A stretch of 64,000 nt of DNA, from contig NZ_MSZZ01000050.1 of NCBI RefSeq assembly GCF_002093975.1, positions 1 through 64,000 of the forward strand, written 5' to 3'. Numbering within the stretch: the first letter of the stretch is position 1; every line of letters starts with the position of its first letter. Source of the DNA: Thermoactinospora rubra (lineage in GTDB: Bacteria; Actinomycetota; Actinomycetes; Streptosporangiales; Streptosporangiaceae). Under the pieces are notes generated by a model. The model made no database searches and was not told the origin of the DNA. It saw only the letters and a program-made list of their open reading frames with translations. This document shows positions 8,100-15,341 of this stretch, piece after piece. Made by a program: the position numbers and the translations under genes.

Positions 8100-8545
8100 G
8101 CTCCCGCCCCCGAGCCCGGGCGGACGATCATGAGGACCACGACGGTCGCCCACACCAGGTTGTAGACGCCGGCGAGCATGGACAGCGTCCGCAGCCCCCG
8201 GCCGTCGTCCGGGGCGGCGAGCGCCCGCCTCTGGCGAGGATGGATCTGCGTGGCCAGCAGCAGGCCCGCGACGCCGGTGAGGACCATCGACACGGTGATC
8301 CAGATCTCGCCCATCCGGCCCTGGACGGTCGCCAGCGCGATCCCGGCCGCCGGGACGATGAGGCCGAGCACCGCGTACCCGCCGGTGATGCGGTGCAGGG
8401 CGGCGGCCACGGCCGGGTTCCGGTCACCCGAGCCCGGCGAGGGGACGACCGGCGCGTAGCGGGGGAACAGGCTCGTCGCGACGGCCGAGCCGCCGACGAA
8501 CACGATGCTGCCGAGGACGTGCACCGCCAGCAGGACATGGTCCAT
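8096..8545 (-). CDS. Integral membrane protein (DUF2269-like)
   Basis: A 149-residue protein with four predicted membrane helices (LLAVHVLGSIVFVGGSAVAT, YAVLGLIVPAAGIALATV, WITVSMVLTGVAGLLLAT, VYNLVWATVVVLMIV). The first helix with conserved His/Gly resembles DUF2269/CopD-like membrane families. The ribosome site GGAGGAG precedes ATG 8545. Two palindromes sit directly upstream, and the MarR gene comes before it on the same strand, so it is probably the MarR target. Confidence 0.72.
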   Translation of the reverse strand: MDHVLLAVHVLGSIVFVGGSAVATSLFPRYAPVVPSPGSGDRNPAVAAALHRITGGYAVLGLIVPAAGIALATVQGRMGEIWITVSMVLTGVAGLLLATQIHPRQRRALAAPDDGRGLRTLSMLAGVYNLVWATVVVLMIVRPGSGAGA

Positions 8546-8560
8546 GGGATCTCCTCCAAC

Positions 8561-8605
8561 CTTCAGGGTTCCTGAAGCCTAGCGTCAGCTTCAGTCACCC
8601 TGAAG
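8561..8605. promoter_or_regulatory. Paired MarR-type operators CTTCAGG-N3-CCTGAAG
   Basis: 8561-8577 is a perfect inverted repeat (CTTCAGG GTT CCTGAAG), and 8589-8605 is a second one (CTTCAG TCACC CTGAAG). Their centres are 28 bp apart, and both lie between the MarR gene and the membrane-protein pair. Two sites of this shape upstream of a start next to a MarR gene are a standard operator layout. Confidence 0.75.
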
Positions 8606-8636
8606 GTCGGGTCGGGAGATCGCACGTAACCCCAGG

Positions 8637-9071
8637 TCAGCCGCCTTCGTCGTGGAACGCCGCGTACAGGGCCCGGCCCACGCGCTGCTGGACCGGGTCC
8701 GCCCCGGGGCCGAAGAGCCGGGCGTCGACCTGCGCCACCACCTCCTTGGCGGCCTGGAGGAGGCGGGCGCCCTTGGCGGTGACCTCGATCGTCGAGGCCG
8801 ATCCGGCCCGCGCGGTGCGATCGCGCACCAGCCCGGCTTTCACCAGCCCCTTCACCGCGGAGTGCACGGTCTGGACGCTGGTTCCCGACATGCGCGCCAG
8901 GTCGCTGAAGGAGACTCCGGGCACGCCGGCGATGTGACCGAGCAGCCCGAGCTTGCCGACGGTCAACTCCAGCGGCGCCAGCGCGGCGTTCAGCTCCGCC
9001 TCGACCCGCCGCGCCAGCGTCAGCACGACGATGGAGGTGCTCCACGCGGGAGGCCCGTTCTCGATGGACAC
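8637..9071 (-). CDS. MarR-family transcriptional regulator
   Basis: About 144 residues from GTG 9071 (an upstream ATG at 9149 would overlap the PepSY gene and add a basic, unconserved-looking start). Winged-helix features: LNAALAPLELTVGKLGLLGHIAG, VSFSDLARMSGTSVQTVHSAVKGLVKAGLV, then the wing RTARAGSASTIEVTAKG. It lies between the PepSY gene and two small membrane-protein genes on the same strand. The operator pair just downstream suggests it controls those genes. Confidence 0.85.
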   Translation of the reverse strand: MSIENGPPAWSTSIVVLTLARRVEAELNAALAPLELTVGKLGLLGHIAGVPGVSFSDLARMSGTSVQTVHSAVKGLVKAGLVRDRTARAGSASTIEVTAKGARLLQAAKEVVAQVDARLFGPGADPVQQRVGRALYAAFHDEGG

Positions 9072-9129
9072 CGCCCCAGTCTCCCGCACTGGCCGGGAAC
9101 GGCCCCGCACATGGTCACGTACTCCGGCC

Positions 9130-10524
9130 TCACCCCGGGATTCGATCACCTGCCCGCGCCGTCCGGGAGCGGAGCCCGAGCACGACGTCGACCACCAGGA
9201 AGGCGGCCAGCGAGATCCCCATCAAGGGCAGGAACCAGCCGACGACCACGGCGAGCAGCACGAGAGGCGCCAGGACGGCCCAGTGCACCCCGCGCCATCC
9301 TCCGCGCGGGTACGGCCTGCCGAACCCCCGGGTCGGGCGGCGCTGCCACCACATGCGGTAGCCCAGCACGATGAGCGCGATCACGCCGACGGCCAGCGTG
9401 GCCAGCAGGATCTGGTTGGCCAGGCCGAACAGCAGGCCCATGTGCCCGTCGATGCCCCAGCGGGCGAGCTTGGCGGCCAGCGGGTAGTCGGCGAAGCGCA
9501 GCTCCGCGACGACCTGGCCGGTGGCGCCGTCCACGGCCACCTGGTCCAGCCGCTGGGGCGCGGTCTTGTCGATCTCCTTGACGACGTATGGATCGCCGGG
9601 ACGGCCCGGCCAGACGATCTCCAGCGGTCCCGACAGGCCTCTGCCCGCCGCGGCCCGGGCGATGCCGTCCACGTCGGCCTCGGCCACGTCGGCCTCGGAG
9701 TGGCCACCGGAGTGGGCCCCGTGGTCGCCCGAGGAGGCGCTGATCGCAGGCGTCGTCCAGCCGAGCGCGGCACGCAGCTCGTCGACGTTCTCGCCGGCGT
9801 ACTTGGACCACGTCAGCCCGGTGGCTGACAGGAAGAGCAGGCCGGTCACCGCCCACAGGCCGATGGAGCCGTGCCAGGGCAGGCTACGCCGCGGCCCGGC
9901 GGAGCGGCCGGGAACGACGAGCCCGAGGAGGCGGCGGGTCCTGCGGCGCCTGGTGATCCACAGGAGCAACCCGCCGAGCGCGACCACCCACAGCCAGCTG
10001 GCCGCCAGCTCGCTGTAGAGCCGGCCCGGCTCGCCCAGGTGCAGGTTGCGGTGCAGGGTGGAGATCCACGCCCGCACCGGCAGCGCTCCGGAGCCGCCGT
10101 AGCTCTCCAGCTGGCCGCGCACCTGGCCGGTGTAGGGGTTGACGAAGACCGCGAGCCGGGTGCTTTCCGGCAGGCCCGGCACGTCCATCAACACCTGGGT
10201 GGTCACGCCGGGCTCGGCCGCCGGCCGTACCGCCTTGACCGTGCCGTCGGGACGGGCCGCCCGGGCGGCGGCGACCTGCCGGCCCAGCGGCAGGTGGGTC
10301 TGGCCGGCCGGCACGGTCAGCTGGTCCCGGTAGACCACCTGCTCGATCTGGAAGGACGCCGCGTACAGCAGTCCAGTCGCCGCGGCGACGAGGAGGAAGG
10401 GGGCGATGAGGATGCCGGCGTAGAAGTGCAGGCGCAGGATCAAGGGCTTCAGCGCGGTCCAGGTGGCCCGCCCGGGGGACCGCTGTTCGGCGCCGGCGAC
10501 AGGGCGCACGTCGGTGGATGTCAT
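9130..10524 (-). CDS. PepSY-associated membrane protein (PiuB-type)
   Basis: A 464-residue polytopic protein of the PepSY_TM family, linked in relatives to iron or copper reduction and siderophore use. The first membrane helix starts with LRLHFYAGILIAPFLLVAAATGLLY, then comes a PepSY-like periplasmic part and TLHRNLHLGEPGRLYSELAASW. A helix with LPWHGSIGLWAVTGLLFLSATGLTW follows, then a His-rich loop (GDHGAHSGGHSEAD), a second PepSY region and GIDGHMGLLFGLANQ with the last helices. Several helix-end histidines could bind haem or metal. GGAG precedes ATG 10524. Confidence 0.85.
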   Translation of the reverse strand: MTSTDVRPVAGAEQRSPGRATWTALKPLILRLHFYAGILIAPFLLVAAATGLLYAASFQIEQVVYRDQLTVPAGQTHLPLGRQVAAARAARPDGTVKAVRPAAEPGVTTQVLMDVPGLPESTRLAVFVNPYTGQVRGQLESYGGSGALPVRAWISTLHRNLHLGEPGRLYSELAASWLWVVALGGLLLWITRRRRTRRLLGLVVPGRSAGPRRSLPWHGSIGLWAVTGLLFLSATGLTWSKYAGENVDELRAALGWTTPAISASSGDHGAHSGGHSEADVAEADVDGIARAAAGRGLSGPLEIVWPGRPGDPYVVKEIDKTAPQRLDQVAVDGATGQVVAELRFADYPLAAKLARWGIDGHMGLLFGLANQILLATLAVGVIALIVLGYRMWWQRRPTRGFGRPYPRGGWRGVHWAVLAPLVLLAVVVGWFLPLMGISLAAFLVVDVVLGLRSRTARAGDRIPG

Positions 10525-10653
10525 CAGCAGGCTCTCCGTTCATGGGCGACGCGCACATCGACAGGTACGCGGCGTCCCGGATGGGGGTTCAGCCGTGCGC
10601 GGTCCGGCGCGCACGGAAAGAGCCGGGCACGGCTCGTGAGGGTGAGGGCCCGG

Positions 10654-11220
10654 TCAGCGAACGGAGAGGGGAACGGGCGGTCCCCGCCGGGAGACCACCG
10701 CGGCGAACAGCACGACGCGCCGCCGCTCGGCGCCGTGGGACACCGGGGCGCGGCCGGGGAAGCCGGCGTCGACGAGCGCGCCCGCGAGGATCAGCAGCCC
10801 GGTCCAGAGCCTGCCCAGCGACGTGACCGCCAGGCGCAGCATGGTGGCCAGGGCGGAGTCGCCCCGCTCCAGCCACCAGGCGGACCCGGCCGCGGCCGCC
10901 GCGTGAACCAGGAGCATGCCCAGCCCGCCGCCGTGGTCGTGCCCGGCCACCTGCGGCGCCGCGACCCCGGCGCCCGCCGCGAACAGGTGGTGCATGCCGT
11001 ACTGCGCCGCGAAACACGCTCCCAGCAGCGTGCTCATGCCCCTTTGCCGGCCGCCGGCCAGATAGGCGGCGATCCAGGCGAGCGCCATGGCCGCGGCCAG
11101 GGTGTGCGGCGGCACCACCCCACCGCCGGCCAGCGCGTGCAGGGCGGCCGACACCAGCACGCACGCCGCGGCGAACACCATGGCTCGCAAGGCGCGCACG
11201 ACAGGCCGGCCGACATGCAT
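10654..11220 (-). CDS. Integral membrane protein beside PepSY gene
   Basis: A 188-residue Ala-rich protein with about five hydrophobic helices (AMVFAAACVLVSAALHALAG, TLAAAMALAWIAAYLAG, MSTLLGACFAAQYGMHHLFA). A His-containing loop VAGHDHGGGLGM could bind metal. The family is not named by me, but this type of protein is often found beside copper-handling genes in streptomycetes (general knowledge). It precedes the PepSY gene on the same strand at 129 bp. The start is ATG 11220; its ribosome site is weak. Confidence 0.68.
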   Translation of the reverse strand: MHVGRPVVRALRAMVFAAACVLVSAALHALAGGGVVPPHTLAAAMALAWIAAYLAGGRQRGMSTLLGACFAAQYGMHHLFAAGAGVAAPQVAGHDHGGGLGMLLVHAAAAAGSAWWLERGDSALATMLRLAVTSLGRLWTGLLILAGALVDAGFPGRAPVSHGAERRRVVLFAAVVSRRGPPVPLSVR

Positions 11221-11387
11221 CCCGACATGGTGTCACGACAGGGTCCGATGTGGCGATGTCCGGAACCGGCGACGATCGCGACTCCAGGGCGGGGTGAGGT
11301 GGGTGGTACGGTCTCCCGCCATCGAAGTCGGAGGTTCGCCTCCATGATGGCTGGCCCGGCGGCGCCTCCGCCCTCGGCCATTCGTGA

Positions 11388-12044
11388 TCAGATCAGGCGG
11401 CTTGTGTATCCGGCCTGAACCAATCGCTCGTAGGAGGATTGGACATCGGCGGGAACCGGTTGCTCGACGGCGAAGCCAAGCTTTGGGTATTCCATGATCC
11501 GCTGAGTGTCGCCGACGAGCATGTTGATGACCCGGTCGGGTCCGATCTTCTCTAGGTAGTCATCAAGTGACATCGAAAGCGATGCACACGTGATGTCGAT
11601 CTCCGGCCAGAGCTTCTTGCAGGTTGCGTAGGCGCGTCGTTGCTGGTAGGGCCTGGAGATGATGACGGCTGAGCGGATCTCGAGGCCTTCTTTGGAGAGA
11701 AGGTCGCGCGTTCGGCTGATGTTCTCGCCGGTGTTCGTCGCGGTCGGTTCGATGAGGATCGCCTCGGCCGGGACCCCGCGGTGGATGGCGTGCTCCCGGT
11801 AGTGGACCGCTTCGCCGCGGGGGAATTCGTTGACCGTGGTCGGGGCGTTGGCGCCGGTGAAGACGATCAGCGGGAACATTCCGCGCAGATAGAGGTCCGC
11901 GGCGCAGGTCGCCACTCCCGCATCGTGGCTGCCCAGTCCGATGCCGACGTCGGCCGGCCGTACGACATGGTGCATGTCGTGGTAGTTCCATAGCGTCTCA
12001 ACGTCGGCGCGGAGTGTGCCGGATAGCACGGTTCGGGCTCTCAT
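11388..12044 (-). CDS. YdcF/ElyC-family (DUF218) protein
   Basis: A 218-residue protein with the DUF218 pattern: LGSHDAGVATCAADLYLRGMFP, IVFTGANAP, the motif HYREHAIHRGVPAEAILIEPTATNTGENISRTRDLL, and VIISRPYQQRRAYATCKKLWP. Members such as YdcF/SanA bind nucleotides or act in envelope processes. This one lacks a membrane anchor and should be cytosolic. It follows the GntR gene by 15 bp and is surely in the same operon. Its base composition is somewhat lower in GC than its neighbours. Confidence 0.83.
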   Translation of the reverse strand: MRARTVLSGTLRADVETLWNYHDMHHVVRPADVGIGLGSHDAGVATCAADLYLRGMFPLIVFTGANAPTTVNEFPRGEAVHYREHAIHRGVPAEAILIEPTATNTGENISRTRDLLSKEGLEIRSAVIISRPYQQRRAYATCKKLWPEIDITCASLSMSLDDYLEKIGPDRVINMLVGDTQRIMEYPKLGFAVEQPVPADVQSSYERLVQAGYTSRLI

Positions 12045-12059
12045 GGCGTGGTTCCGCCC

Positions 12060-12824
12060 TCAATCGGGGATGCTGAACGTGTAAGACCATGCAAAGCGAG
12101 AGGCGGCATGAATGCCTCGGGCGAACTCGACCAGGCGTCCGTCCCGAGTGAAGGTGCGTCGCTGCAGAACCATGACAGGCTCCCCGATGGGAAGCTGGAG
12201 TGTCTTCGCCTCGCTGGGTGTCGGCATGCGCGCATAGATCGTCTCGGTGATGCTGTCCGGTTCGAGGCCCTGAGCGGTGAGTACGGCGAAACCTCCGCCA
12301 TGTCCCGCCGGCCCTGGGGCCGGGTCAACCAGGGGTGTTCCTTCGACGTCCTGGGGACGGTAGTAGCTGTTGAGCATGTGCGTTGGTGAGTCGCCCTCCT
12401 TCACGAGCCGGGCGCGTTCGTAGACGGGTGAACCTTCCGGTATGCCGTAGGCTTCGGCGATCTCCGCGTCTGCTGGTATCCGGCGAACCGTTTGCGTCTG
12501 GTCGGTGAGCTTCCATGCTCGCTCGGACGCTTCGCGATCGGCGGCGAAGGCCACGAGGCCGAACTTCCACTTGCTCTTGGCGTAGCGCTCTACCCCAAGA
12601 CGTCTCATCGGTGGGCGTTGGCGTACGACGGTTCCCCGACGGCGGACGGGTGTCACCAGTCCTTCGGCTTCGAGAAGTCCGATGGCTTGACGGACGGTCT
12701 TGATGTTGACGCCGTGCTCCTCGGCAAGCTGGTCCTGCTTGGGCAAGGTGTTGCCTGGCGGGTAGTCGCCCCGCTGGATGCCCGCGCGAAGGACGTCGGC
12801 CAGCTCGCGATAGCCGATGGCCAT
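12060..12824 (-). CDS. GntR-family regulator, HutC/UTRA subfamily
   Basis: A 254-residue regulator from ATG 12824 (GGGGAG upstream). The N-terminal GntR winged helix runs IGYRELADVLRAGIQRGDYPPGNTLP, LAEEHGVNIKTVRQAIGLLEAEGLVTPVRRRGTVVR. The C-terminal UTRA effector domain follows (VYERARLVKEGDSPTHMLNSYYRP, ITETIYARMPTPSEAKTLQLPIGEPVMVLQRRTFTRDGR, VEFARGIHAASRFAWSYTF). It is likely to repress both itself with ydcF and the divergent small genes through two TAGAG-N4-CTCTA sites between them. The effector is unknown. Confidence 0.88.
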   Translation of the reverse strand: MAIGYRELADVLRAGIQRGDYPPGNTLPKQDQLAEEHGVNIKTVRQAIGLLEAEGLVTPVRRRGTVVRQRPPMRRLGVERYAKSKWKFGLVAFAADREASERAWKLTDQTQTVRRIPADAEIAEAYGIPEGSPVYERARLVKEGDSPTHMLNSYYRPQDVEGTPLVDPAPGPAGHGGGFAVLTAQGLEPDSITETIYARMPTPSEAKTLQLPIGEPVMVLQRRTFTRDGRLVEFARGIHAASRFAWSYTFSIPD

Positions 12825-12892
12825 GCTGCTCTCCCCACTCGCGTACCCGGGGCAAGGGTAGCGATTTTCCTTGCACACCCGCCGTAGACATA

Positions 12893-12948
12893 TAGAGCTA
12901 GCTCTATTGACACCACTTCTCCATCCTAGTTCTATAGAGCCACCTCTA
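12893..12948. promoter_or_regulatory. Two GntR operators TAGAG-N4-CTCTA
   Basis: 12893-12906 (TAGAG CTAG CTCTA, inside a perfect 16-bp palindrome 12892-12907) and 12935-12948 (TAGAG CCAC CTCTA) share identical half-sites and spacing, 42 bp apart (four helical turns). They lie in an AT-rich island between the GntR gene and the rightward small genes. This is the expected operator layout for a HutC-type GntR regulator acting on both directions. Confidence 0.78.
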
Positions 12949-12972
12949 ATTGCGTGCGGGAAAGGTAGCGCG

Positions 12973-13407
12973 ATGGCGCGTGATGTGGATCTCCCCAGGC
13001 ATCGGCAGGGCGCTCCAAGCAGGAACACAGGTGCGACAGCCGATCGGCCGCGTGCCTGCTGCGGGGGTGGTGCTCGCGTGAGCGCGTGGCAGATGGCCGA
13101 ACGGCTGCGGGTGGAGCTGGCCCGGCACAATGTGCCCAGCTACGTCTGCCCCCTCAGCGATCGGCGGGTGGCCGTGTCGCTCTGGCGCGGCCTGGTCGCC
13201 CGCACCGATGGGGAGATCATCTGGTGGACGGTGCCGCACCTGAGCCGAAGCGGGCGCGCATTGTGCACCTTCGCGTTCTCTCCCGTTGCCGCGGCCGAGC
13301 GGATCAGCGTTCACTATCGCCAGGTCCGCGCCCGTGATCCGGAGCCGGCGGAACTCCTGCCGGAGCTGACGCGCGCCACGCTGGGGCCCGGGGCGGCGCC
13401 ACTGTGA
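12973..13407 (+). CDS. Hypothetical protein divergent from GntR
   Basis: The ATG at 12973 (AAGG ahead) gives 144 residues; a GTG at 13078 would give a tighter 109-residue protein that starts just before MAERLRVELARHNVPSYVCPLSDRRVAVSL. The C-terminal part has alternating strands and helices (GLVARTDGEIIWWTVP, ALCTFAFSPVAAAERISVHYRQVR) and no signal or membrane segment. Not recognised. It overlaps the next small gene by 4 bp (GTGA), so the two form an operon facing the GntR gene and sharing its operators. Confidence 0.62.
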   Translation: MARDVDLPRHRQGAPSRNTGATADRPRACCGGGARVSAWQMAERLRVELARHNVPSYVCPLSDRRVAVSLWRGLVARTDGEIIWWTVPHLSRSGRALCTFAFSPVAAAERISVHYRQVRARDPEPAELLPELTRATLGPGAAPL

Positions 13408-13655
13408 GCGCGCGCCTGGGTGAGGTGGAAAACGAGTACGGCCATCAGTGGATCATCTCCGATGGGGCCGGATGCGGCTGGTACGCCGTACGCCGCGCCC
13501 TGCTGCCGGATCACGGCAAACAGCGCGGCCTGTCCAACGTCCGGTGCGGCCGGACCCTGGAGGAACTGGCCCGCCACCTGGCCGAAGAGCGCAGGCTCGA
13601 AGCATCCTGGGCGGCGCCTGCTCAGCTGTGGCCTCACCTTCGGCGGGCGTCTTGA
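13404..13655 (+). CDS. Small hypothetical protein
   Basis: 83 residues from GTG 13404, coupled to the previous gene. It is soluble, with features WIISDGAGCGWYAVRR and a Leu/Arg/Glu-rich helix TLEELARHLAEERRLEASW. No family recognised. Context (same operator, same operon) suggests it works with the preceding small protein. The two-gene set with a divergent GntR looks like a module of its own. Confidence 0.6.
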   Translation: MSARLGEVENEYGHQWIISDGAGCGWYAVRRALLPDHGKQRGLSNVRCGRTLEELARHLAEERRLEASWAAPAQLWPHLRRAS

Positions 13656-13736
13656 CCGTCACCGATCCAGGCACGGCGGCGCGGGCGATCTCGCCCTCAC
13701 CGAAGCGGAAAGGAATTCCTTCCACCCCGCATCGAC

Positions 13737-14190
13737 GTGCCGATGAAGTCCACAGATCCGATAACGGGGGTGGAATCGCTGCTGGAGGCCGTCGAACGGC
13801 ATCGGCCCGACGTGGCCGTGATCGACGTGCGTATGCCGCCGACCCACACCAGCGAGGGTCTGCGGGCGGCGCTGGAGATCCGCGACCGCCATCCGGACGT
13901 CGGAGTGCTCGTGCTGTCCCAGTACGTGGAGAAGACCTATGCGGCCACGCTTCTCGCCGGTCCGGCCGAGGGGCTGGGATACCTGCTCAAGGATCGGGTC
14001 TCGGAGGTGGCCGACTTCCTCGAGTCGCTGGAGCGGGTGCGTGCCGGGGGCACGGTGTTCGACCCGGAGGTGGTCCGCCAGCTGCTCGCCCGCACCACGC
14101 ACACCGACCCGCTGAGCAGGCTGAGCCCGCGCGAGATGGAGGTGCTGCGCCACCTGGCGCAGGGTGCCGGCCGTCCTGCGGTATCTCGGC
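13737..14190 (+). pseudogene. NarL/LuxR-type response regulator remnant
   Basis: From about 13764 the frame encodes the later receiver domain (LLEAVERHRPDVAVIDVRMPPTHTSEGLRAAL, VLVLSQYVEKTYAATLLAG, GYLLKDRVSEVADF) and VFDPEVVRQLLAR. It continues into the first helix of the LuxR HTH (LSPREMEVLRHLAQG) and then dissolves into unrelated sequence. The first beta strand with the acidic pair and the whole recognition helix are absent, so both ends are lost. The frame stays open by chance into later genes, which makes an artificial giant reading frame. The methyltransferase gene begins 75 bp downstream of the last homology. Confidence 0.75.
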
Positions 14191-14265
14191 AACTGAACGA
14201 CAGGCAGATGAAAGGTCCGTTCCCGAAACTGCCGGTGACAGACCCCACCGAGGAAAGGCAGTGTC

Positions 14266-15318
14266 ATGGATCTGGAACGGGTCAAGCGGTTCGCCGGCGA
14301 CATCGCGCTCAAACGCGCGGGCGCCAGCGCCGTCCTGCTCAGCTACCTGGGCGACAAGCTGGACATCTGGCGGGCGATGGCGGGAGCGGGCCCGCTGGAC
14401 AGCGGCGAGCTGGCGGCGCGCACCGGACTGTCGGAGCGTCATCTGCGCGAATGGCTCGCGGCGCAGGCCGTCGCCGGGCACGTGATCTACGACCCCGGCC
14501 GCGGCACCTTCGAGCTGCCCGACGAGCACGCCGCGGTCCTGGCGGATCCGGACTCCCCGGCCTATCAGGGCGGCGGCCTGGAGTGCGCGGCCGCCTTCTG
14601 GCTGGCGGCCGACCGGATCGCCGAGGACTTCCGCACCGGCCGCGGCGTCGGCTGGCACGAGCACGACCCGCGGCTGTTCAGCGGGGTGGCGCGGTTCTTC
14701 GAGCCGCTGTACCGCACGGCCCTGGTCGGCCAGTGGCTGCCCGCCCTGGACGGCGTGGCGGACCGGCTGCGCGAGGGTGCCCACGTGCTGGATGTGGGCT
14801 GCGGCCACGGTGGTTCCACCGTCCTGATGGCCCAGACCTACCCGCAGTCGCACTTCATGGGCGTGGACTACCACGAGGAGTCCATCGCCGCGGCACGGGA
14901 GGCGGCGAAGCGGGCGGGGGTGGCGGACCGGGTGGAGTTCCTGGTCGCCGACGCCCACTCCTACCCGGCCGGGTCATGGGACCTGATCTGCTTCTTCGAC
15001 GCCCTGCACGACATGGGCGACCCGCTGGGCGCGGCGGCCCGGGCCCGTGCGTCGCTGGCGCCCGGCGGCGCCGTGATGGTGGTCGAGCCGTTCGCCCGCG
15101 ACCGGCTGGAGGACAGCATCGGCAGCCTGGTGGCGCTGTCGTACTACACCGCCTCGACCATGGTGTGCGTGCCCAACTCGCTCGCGCAGGACGGGGCGGC
15201 GCTCGGCGCCCAGGCCGGTCCGGACGCGCTGGCCGAGATGCTGCGCCTGGCGGGCTTCGGCAGGGTCAGGACCGCGCTGGAGACGGACTTCAACCTGGTG
15301 CTCGAGGCCAGACCCTGA
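14266..15318 (+). CDS. SAM-dependent methyltransferase with winged-helix N-terminus
   Basis: A 350-residue class I methyltransferase. The N-terminal winged helix (LSYLGDKLDIWRAMAGAGPLDSGELAARTGLSERHLREWLAAQ) is followed by the Rossmann domain with motif I VLDVGCGHGGSTVLMA, motif II MGVDYHEES, and LICFFDALHDMGDP as motif IV region. The same layout occurs in Rv2258c-type and O-methyltransferase-like proteins. It lies 23 bp ahead of the AfsR-type regulator, so the two may be co-transcribed. A GAGGAAAGG box precedes ATG 14266. The substrate is unknown. Confidence 0.86.
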   Translation: MDLERVKRFAGDIALKRAGASAVLLSYLGDKLDIWRAMAGAGPLDSGELAARTGLSERHLREWLAAQAVAGHVIYDPGRGTFELPDEHAAVLADPDSPAYQGGGLECAAAFWLAADRIAEDFRTGRGVGWHEHDPRLFSGVARFFEPLYRTALVGQWLPALDGVADRLREGAHVLDVGCGHGGSTVLMAQTYPQSHFMGVDYHEESIAAAREAAKRAGVADRVEFLVADAHSYPAGSWDLICFFDALHDMGDPLGAAARARASLAPGGAVMVVEPFARDRLEDSIGSLVALSYYTASTMVCVPNSLAQDGAALGAQAGPDALAEMLRLAGFGRVRTALETDFNLVLEARP

Positions 15319-15341
15319 CCGGGCGGCCGCGCCGTACCATC

